A stretch of 11,384 bases of DNA, taken from an uncultured Eubacteriales bacterium. Its GTDB lineage: Bacteria; Bacillota; Clostridia; Oscillospirales; Oscillospiraceae. Positions within the stretch are counted from its first letter, which is position 1. Every line of letters begins with the position of its first letter. Location of the stretch: NCBI GenBank assembly GCA_905205195.1, contig CAJLCS010000058.1:1-11384 (forward strand). The letters run 5' to 3'. A program made the position numbers and the translations under genes. The notes under the pieces were generated by a model. The model searched no databases and was not told the origin of the DNA. It saw only the letters and a program-made list of their open reading frames with translations. Of the stretch, positions 7,249 to 11,384 are shown piece after piece.

Positions 7249-7740
7249 TCAGCCCATTTTCCACACCGAAATCCGATCCGCCCCCAGGCCGGTGACGCTG
7301 GCCACCGCCTCCTTGACGGCCAGCCGCACGGCGGGGCGGTCGCCGCCCTGACACACCACAATCGCCCCCAGACAGGCGCCGGGATTCACCTGCCGCACCA
7401 GCCCCTGCTGGTTCCGGTTTCCGTCGGTAATCACCACCGTATTGCGGCGGGCATCGCCGCCGGTTCCCAGGTCCTCGTCCGTCTGGTACACCGTTTCCTC
7501 CCCGCTGGCCCAGGTCAGCAGGACCTGCACCGTGCCGACGCCCTCGATGCGCGTCAGAATTTCCGTCAGCCGCTGCTCCGGATCGGGCTGTGGCTCCGTG
7601 GATGCAGGCTGGGCCGTTTTTTCGGCCTCGGACCTGCCCGGAATCAGCATCAGGCCGATGCCCAGCAGCACCACCAGCGCCGCCCAGCGGTATTTTTTCA
7701 GTTCCTGCCGCAGTCGGCTGCCCGTTTTCAGCCAATCCAT
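7249..7740 (-). CDS. spoIIIAG: Stage III sporulation protein AG
   Basis: A 163-aa protein that forms a large ring in the intermembrane space as part of the SpoIIIA-SpoIIQ complex. It has a short basic N-terminus, one membrane segment (about 19-33, WAALVVLLGIGLMLI) and an acidic, proline-rich linker. The family core follows: ILTRIEGVGTVQVLLTW, then NTVVITDGN and VRQVNPGACLGAIVVCQGG. The end, AVKEAVASVTGLGADRISVWKM, is the ring-building motif. It is clearly shorter than the B. subtilis protein (about 229 aa). It begins 13 nt inside the end of spoIIIAF, with GGGAG about 8 nt upstream of its ATG at 7740. spoIIIAH starts 14 nt after its stop. Confidence 0.92.
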   Translation of the reverse strand: MDWLKTGSRLRQELKKYRWAALVVLLGIGLMLIPGRSEAEKTAQPASTEPQPDPEQRLTEILTRIEGVGTVQVLLTWASGEETVYQTDEDLGTGGDARRNTVVITDGNRNQQGLVRQVNPGACLGAIVVCQGGDRPAVRLAVKEAVASVTGLGADRISVWKMG

Positions 7741-8207
7741 ATCTGCTTCTCCCGATCAATGCCCAGCGTCTGCTCCATCCAGGCGGCCAGCTGCCCTCTG
7801 GCATAGGGTGCCACGGCGCCGGTCAGCCGGACCGTGTCCACCTGCGGAATGTTCTCCTCCGTCACCACCACCTCCGCCGTCACCGTCGCATTCAGGGATG
7901 CGGCTTTGTCCAAGATATATGCTTCCAGTCCCGTTTTTAGTACCTCCGCCGACGCGGCGGCTGCCGCCCGGCTGCCTTTCTCCGCCGCGGCCGTGCCGGA
8001 CGCCGCAAAGTCCCCGATCCGGTCCGGCAGGCTGCCCAGCCGCAGGCCCGTCAGCGGCCCCAGCATCACCAGGGCCAGCACGGCACCGGTGACCGTCCGG
8101 CCGATGCGGCCTACGGCACTTTTCTCCCCGAGCATGGCGCCGGCGATGCCGCACAGCAGCCCCGCTGCCGTCACCGCCAGCAGATAATGCTTCACCGCTT
8201 CCATCAT
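7728..8207 (-). CDS. spoIIIAF: Stage III sporulation protein AF
   Basis: A 159-aa mother-cell membrane protein of the SpoIIIA complex. It has two membrane segments near the N-terminus (about 8-26 and 34-54). The soluble C-terminal part carries a ring-building-like fold around TAEVVVTEENIPQVDTVRLTG. The start is ATG at 8207, the first of two adjacent ATGs (MMEAVKH). It overlaps the spoIIIAE stop by 4 nt (ATGA) and has a G-rich GAAGGGGG upstream. The longer upstream reading to 8648 is a shadow of spoIIIAE. It is shorter than B. subtilis SpoIIIAF (about 206 aa). The end overlaps spoIIIAG by 13 nt. Confidence 0.88.
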   Translation of the reverse strand: MMEAVKHYLLAVTAAGLLCGIAGAMLGEKSAVGRIGRTVTGAVLALVMLGPLTGLRLGSLPDRIGDFAASGTAAAEKGSRAAAAASAEVLKTGLEAYILDKAASLNATVTAEVVVTEENIPQVDTVRLTGAVAPYARGQLAAWMEQTLGIDREKQIWIG

Positions 8208-9244
8208 CCGGCCCCCTTCAGAAAACATACGGTGCTGACCATCAGCAGCAGGCTCACCGTCCCCGTCATGGCCAGCAGCAGCCCCATGGCCGCCGAAAAA
8301 TCCTGAATCATCCGGGCGGTGCCGCCGTCGGTGAAGGTGCCGCACACGGCCCCCGTCAGCTTCAACAGCAGATACAGCACACCGATTTTCAGAAACGGCC
8401 CGATCCACACCGCCGTCACCGCCAGCAGGCCGTAAATCCCCGCCGCGTTTTTCATCAGTCCGGCGCTGACCAGCACGGTTTCCGACGCATCGGCCAGAAT
8501 GCCGCCCACCACCGGCACCATATTGGAAATGGTCAGCTTTGCGGCCCGCAGTGCCGCCGCATCGGCACTGCCGCTGACCACCCCCGTCACCGCCAGATAC
8601 CCGGTAAACAGGTACAGAATCAGCCGCAGCAGCCAGGTCACCAGCCATTTCACGAAGCCCGCCAGCTGCTGTAGCAGTCCTTCCCCCAGCGCCGCGTTGG
8701 CAACGGACAGCGCCAGGAAGAAGTAAATCAGCGGCACCAGCAGCCCCGCCACCGCCGCAGACAGCACCGCGTCAAAAAACGCCGTGCCGGCATAGAGGGC
8801 CGCCGAGGCCGTCACGCCGCCCTGGGCCGCCATGGCCCCCGTCATCACCGGCAGCAGGAGCTTGCCGTAATCGCTGAGCCGGGCCACCGTCTCGGCGGCC
8901 AGCCGGATCATGGACGAGGTGGGCTGAAGCAGCAGCCCCGCCACGGCCACCGTCCCGGCCAGCGACACTGCCCGGCCGGACATTCCCCCGGCGCCCCGCA
9001 GCAGCGACAGCAGCAGCGCCGCCGCCAGCAGCCGGAAGCAGGTCCGGCCGCTTTCCGCCAGCTCCGGCGTCAGGGCGGAGGCCGCCTCCCGGAGGATTTC
9101 CAGCATTCCCTGTCCGAAGCTGTCCGTCCGGTCTGGCATCCACGACTGCCCCGCCTGCGGCACCTCCGGCGCGGTAAAGTCCATAGCCGAAGCCGGTACC
9201 GCAAGCGCCAGCACCAGCATCATCATCAGAATTCCTTTTCTCAT
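8204..9244 (-). CDS. spoIIIAE: Stage III sporulation protein AE
   Basis: A 346-aa multi-spanning membrane protein thought to be the export-gate-like core of the SpoIIIA channel. It starts with a signal-peptide-like stretch ending ALAVPASA (cleavage likely after residue 20). A soluble segment follows, then about seven hydrophobic segments. Family-typical blocks include SDYGKLLLPVMTGAMAAQGG, AKLTISNMVPVVGGILADAS and GPFLKIGVLYLLLKLTGAVC. The ATG at 9244 overlaps the spoIIIAD stop by 4 nt, and a GGGGGA lies just upstream. Length is somewhat below B. subtilis SpoIIIAE (about 399 aa). Confidence 0.95.
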   Translation of the reverse strand: MRKGILMMMLVLALAVPASAMDFTAPEVPQAGQSWMPDRTDSFGQGMLEILREAASALTPELAESGRTCFRLLAAALLLSLLRGAGGMSGRAVSLAGTVAVAGLLLQPTSSMIRLAAETVARLSDYGKLLLPVMTGAMAAQGGVTASAALYAGTAFFDAVLSAAVAGLLVPLIYFFLALSVANAALGEGLLQQLAGFVKWLVTWLLRLILYLFTGYLAVTGVVSGSADAAALRAAKLTISNMVPVVGGILADASETVLVSAGLMKNAAGIYGLLAVTAVWIGPFLKIGVLYLLLKLTGAVCGTFTDGGTARMIQDFSAAMGLLLAMTGTVSLLLMVSTVCFLKGAG

Positions 9245-9636
9245 GCTTCCCCCAACACGGTACCAAGCAGCGTCAGCAGCGTTTCAAACAGCGGCACGGC
9301 CAGCCACAGCGCCGCGGCGGCGGACAGCATCTGCACCGTTTTCCCCAGCGCGCCGTTTCCGGCATCGGCACAGACCGCCGACGCCACCTCCCCGATCAGG
9401 CCGATGCCCACGATTTTCAGCAGGCACGCCAGCAGCTCGCCGTCCAGGCCCGCCGTCTGGCGCAGCCGCTTCATCAGCGTCATCACCGGCTCCAGATAGG
9501 ACAGGGCCACCGCCGCCGCCATGCAGCACACCGCGGCGGTCAGCAGCAGCGCAGCCTCCTTCTGATGCCGGGAAACGGCCAGTCCCAGCATCACCGCCAC
9601 CAGGATCCCCGCCGCCGCCCGAAAATACGCCTCCAT
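9241..9636 (-). CDS. spoIIIAD: Stage III sporulation protein AD
   Basis: A 131-aa small membrane protein of the SpoIIIA complex with about four hydrophobic segments. It carries the conserved internal block LLKIVGIGLIGEVASAVCADAGN. Length agrees with the family (about 130 aa). The ATG at 9636 shares one base with the spoIIIAC stop (TGATG). No Shine-Dalgarno is seen immediately upstream, so initiation is probably by reinitiation after spoIIIAC. Confidence 0.95.
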   Translation of the reverse strand: MEAYFRAAAGILVAVMLGLAVSRHQKEAALLLTAAVCCMAAAVALSYLEPVMTLMKRLRQTAGLDGELLACLLKIVGIGLIGEVASAVCADAGNGALGKTVQMLSAAAALWLAVPLFETLLTLLGTVLGEA

Positions 9637-9830
9637 CAGAACTGAAACAGCGTCTTGACCAGGGCAAACAGATCGGAGATTTTCTGCGCCACGATCATCA
9701 GCACCACCACAAGCCCCGCCAGCGTGGTCATGGTGGCCTGTTCCTCCCGGCCGGAGCGGGACAGCACCTGATTGAGGATGGAGACGATGATGCCCACGGC
9801 GGCAATTTTGAAAATCAGATCCACGTCCAT
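9636..9830 (-). CDS. spoIIIAC: Stage III sporulation protein AC
   Basis: A 64-aa protein with two membrane segments (about 6-22 and 33-53), related to SpoIIIAD. The start MDVDLIFKIAAVGI and the middle SRSGREEQATMTTLAG are characteristic of this family (about 65-68 aa). The ATG at 9830 lies 2 nt after the spoIIIAB stop. A longer in-frame reading to 9869 is rejected because it overlaps spoIIIAB and adds atypical residues. No Shine-Dalgarno is visible, so translation is probably coupled to spoIIIAB. Confidence 0.94.
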   Translation of the reverse strand: MDVDLIFKIAAVGIIVSILNQVLSRSGREEQATMTTLAGLVVVLMIVAQKISDLFALVKTLFQF

Positions 9831-9832
9831 GG

Positions 9833-10345
9833 TCAGATCAGCAGAATCGCCAGCGCCGCACCGGCGCACAGACCCAGCGTCTGGTAGCCCCGGAGGCGGC
9901 TGTCCCGGTTCCGGCTCAGCCCCTCCAGTGCCTGGGTGCAGACGGCCTTGGTGCCCTCCAGGCCCTTCAGCTGCCCCGGCAGGTCAAAGCGGCCCAGCGT
10001 GTCCCCCAGCTCCAGCAGCGCCGTCCGGGCCGCTTCCGGCAGCTCCGGTGCCTTTCCCAGCGCCGCCTTCATGCAGCTGCCGGCGTCCGGCGCGATCTGC
10101 CCCTCCAGCTCGTCGGCCAGATGCCGGAAAACCTCCCGGATCCGGCCGCCGGTAACCTCCGCCGTCCGCCTGCACAGCGACGGCAGCGGCGTCAGCCGGT
10201 ATTGCAGCTCACATTCCATAAATTCCAGCGCCCGGAGCAGCTGGTGCAGCGCCGCCTCTGCCCGCTTGTGGGCCAGTACCGCCGCTGCGCCGAAGCCGCC
10301 GCACCCGCCGACGATCAGTAGGATCCCCATCCATTTCAAGTTCAT
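9833..10345 (-). CDS. spoIIIAB: Stage III sporulation protein AB
   Basis: A 170-aa membrane-anchored protein. The family resembles the inner-membrane platform protein GspF of type II secretion and probably links the SpoIIIAA ATPase to the channel. Hydrophobic segments are at both ends (about 5-22 and the last 17 residues, ending GAALAILLI). The soluble helical part contains LLRALEFMECELQYRLTPLP, the family hallmark. The ATG at 10345 (MNLKWMG) overlaps the spoIIIAA stop as ATGA and has GGAAAGGG upstream. An extension to 10369 would add eight residues and is less likely. Confidence 0.94.
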   Translation of the reverse strand: MNLKWMGILLIVGGCGGFGAAAVLAHKRAEAALHQLLRALEFMECELQYRLTPLPSLCRRTAEVTGGRIREVFRHLADELEGQIAPDAGSCMKAALGKAPELPEAARTALLELGDTLGRFDLPGQLKGLEGTKAVCTQALEGLSRNRDSRLRGYQTLGLCAGAALAILLI

Positions 10346-11169
10346 CGTGTCACCCTTTCCACCGTCCACGACTTGTCCCGGCTCAGGACAAGCAGCGTCT
10401 CAAACAGTCCGCTTTTGCAAAGCGGCCCGTAAACCGGCCGCCGGTAAAAATCTTCCGCCGAGGCGGCGTGGGCGGTGGCCAGCAGCGTCACGCCGCAGAA
10501 CGCCGCCCGGTGCAGCGCCGCGCAGTCCGCCGCCGCCGTAATCTCGTCCACCGCCACGCAGTCCGGCCCCATGGTCCGCAGCACCGCGTCAATGCCCGCC
10601 GCCTTGGGGCAGCCGGTGAGGATATCCGTCCGTTTTCCCGGCGCAAAGCCCGGCGGGAACAGCTCTCCCCGCTCGTCCACCACCGCCACGCAGCCCTTTT
10701 CCGCCCGGCAGCGGATCAGGTCCCGCAGCAGCGTGGTTTTGCCGCTGCCCGGCGGCCCCAGAATCATCACCGAGCCGGAAATCCCCGCCGCCCGGGCGGC
10801 AATCCCCGGAAAATCCCGGGCCACCCGCAGGTTAACCGACCGCAGGCTCCGGATCCCCGTCATCTGCCCCTCCCGGACTACCGCGTCGCCGCACAGGCCG
10901 ATCCGGTGGCCCCCTGCCGCCGTCAGATACCCCTGCGACACCGTCTCCGCCGCCCAGGGGGAGTACTGGGATCCGGCATTGACGCAGTAACGCAGGTCCT
11001 CCGGCGTCACGGTGTCGGCCAGACGGACCGTTTCCCGGCTCAGCACCAGCTCGGGAGCCTGTCCCAGCCGGAGCCGCAGCTCCTGCATTGTCACCCTGCC
11101 CAGCCGGTCCACCTCCCGGCACATCCGGGGCGGCACCAGCCGCAGGAATTCTTTCCATGCACACGTCAT
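10342..11169 (-). CDS. spoIIIAA: Stage III sporulation protein AA, secretion-type ATPase
   Basis: A 275-aa cytoplasmic ATPase of the type II/IV secretion superfamily, thought to power the SpoIIIA channel from the mother-cell side. Counting from the chosen start, a GGHRIGLCGDAV motif is at 86-97 and Walker A GPPGSGKT at 138-145. Walker B VAVVDERGEL follows at 161-170, with a second acidic motif DCVAVDEI at 203-210. Three starts are possible: GTG 11178, ATG 11175 and ATG 11169. ATG 11169 is preferred because GGAG (11178-11181) is 8 nt upstream of it but only 2 nt from ATG 11175. It is the first gene of the spoIIIA operon, and its stop overlaps spoIIIAB by 4 nt. Confidence 0.96.
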   Translation of the reverse strand: MTCAWKEFLRLVPPRMCREVDRLGRVTMQELRLRLGQAPELVLSRETVRLADTVTPEDLRYCVNAGSQYSPWAAETVSQGYLTAAGGHRIGLCGDAVVREGQMTGIRSLRSVNLRVARDFPGIAARAAGISGSVMILGPPGSGKTTLLRDLIRCRAEKGCVAVVDERGELFPPGFAPGKRTDILTGCPKAAGIDAVLRTMGPDCVAVDEITAAADCAALHRAAFCGVTLLATAHAASAEDFYRRPVYGPLCKSGLFETLLVLSRDKSWTVERVTR

Positions 11170-11187
11170 TGGCATCACTCCGGGACA

Positions 11188-11217
11188 ACCCTATGCGCCC
11201 GGTGGCCCGCACATAAC
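11188..11217 (-). promoter_or_regulatory. Weak candidate sigma-E promoter of the spoIIIA operon
   Basis: spoIIIA operons are known to be transcribed by mother-cell sigma-E. On the minus strand, GTTATGT (11211-11217) and CATAGGGT (11188-11195) are 15 bp apart and partly match the sigma-E boxes (GTCATA-like and CATAnnnT-like). The predicted transcript would start almost at the GGAG of spoIIIAA, an unusually short leader. The call is therefore weak, and the true promoter may lie elsewhere. Confidence 0.25.
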
Positions 11218-11226
11218 CGTTCTACG

Positions 11227-11251
11227 AAAAAAACGGACGTGATTACGTCCG
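11227..11251 (-). terminator. Intrinsic terminator upstream of spoIIIAA (minus strand)
   Basis: On the minus strand the 7-bp stem CGGACGT/ACGTCCG (11245-11251 with 11234-11240) closes a 4-nt loop and is followed at once by seven T (11227-11233). It would stop minus-strand transcripts coming from beyond the window before they enter spoIIIA. Confidence 0.75.
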
Positions 11252-11384
11252 GCTCAGCGCGTCAAAAAAGCCTTGCAGAGTTCGTCGCCCGCAGGCGGTG
11301 AATCGAATGGGATCATGATCTCCGGCGGCGTTTACGTCGGAGAACATACCTATCAGACTGCAAGTGTGCGAATCGTCCGCCAAC
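11243..11384 (-). other. Unassigned window edge, open in more than one frame
   Basis: This stretch is not assigned. On the minus strand one frame is open from the edge for 46 codons (ending GFFDALSRT) and stops at TAA 11243-11245, inside the loop of the terminator at 11227-11251. That is an odd place for a true gene end. On the plus strand the frame starting at ATG 11315 (MISGGVYVGEHTYQTASVRI) is open to the edge but has no clear ribosome binding site. Neither product is recognised. The sequence could be the end or start of an outside gene, or a non-coding element. Confidence 0.2.
11264..11296 (-). terminator. Second, weaker terminator-like hairpin upstream of spoIIIAA
   Basis: On the minus strand GCCTGC (11291-11296) can pair with GCAAGGC (11270-11276), with one bulged base, around a 14-nt loop. 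Six T follow (11264-11269). It stands just before the terminator at 11227-11251, so the two could act as a tandem pair. The long loop and the bulge make it uncertain. Confidence 0.35.

Noticed and set aside
11285..11310. tRNA T-arm-like sequence (ATTCGATTCA on the minus strand)
   Set aside because: No acceptor, D or anticodon arms can be fitted around it.
1..11384. CRISPR array, insertion sequence or phage attachment site
   Set aside because: No regularly spaced repeats, transposase or integrase motifs, or flanking inverted repeats were seen anywhere in the window.

Overview
The window looks like chromosomal DNA from a GC-rich, endospore-forming Clostridia, probably of the Oscillospiraceae/Flavonifractor-Oscillibacter type. 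The evidence is a complete spoIIIA operon, Firmicutes-type GGAGG ribosome binding sites, a clostridial set of surface-polymer genes, and strong G/C preference at third codon positions. The genus is an inference; the presence of a sporulation operon is directly supported by the proteins.

Left part (1-6640). A LacI-family regulator runs off the left edge on the minus strand and has a good sigma-A promoter. Divergent from it, on the plus strand, are a small lipoprotein, an AlgI/DltB-like MBOAT O-acyltransferase and an AlgJ/AlgX/DHHW-type SGNH-fold protein. They are spaced by 21 and 9 nt and probably form one operon. Next, behind its own near-consensus extended -10 promoter, comes a large YfhO-family membrane protein of the GT-C type. 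Together these look like a module that decorates an exported surface polymer: MBOAT moves acyl groups across the membrane, the DHHW protein completes transfer outside, and YfhO adds a sugar, possibly to teichoic or lipoteichoic acid. Two copies of a CCCGGAAA-containing site, 40 bp apart, lie between the divergent promoters and are candidate operators for the LacI protein.

A perfect 13-bp stem with a 3-nt loop and a T-rich tail (6645-6683) separates this block from the converging right part.

Right part (6680-11169). The minus strand carries spoIIIAA-AB-AC-AD-AE-AF-AG-AH in canonical order. It encodes the mother-cell half of the SpoIIIA-SpoIIQ feeding-tube/secretion-like channel. Junctions are overlapping or nearly so. 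AC and AD have no visible Shine-Dalgarno and probably rely on translational coupling, while AH has a clean GGAGG after a 14-nt gap. Upstream of spoIIIAA are a weak sigma-E-like promoter candidate and two stacked minus-strand terminator-like hairpins. No elongation factor P gene, the frequent neighbour of spoIIIAA, is visible at this edge. The last ~130 bases are open in more than one frame, and I cannot assign them.

No rRNA, tRNA, CRISPR array, insertion sequence or phage gene was recognised, and there is no gene-free stretch longer than 300 bases.
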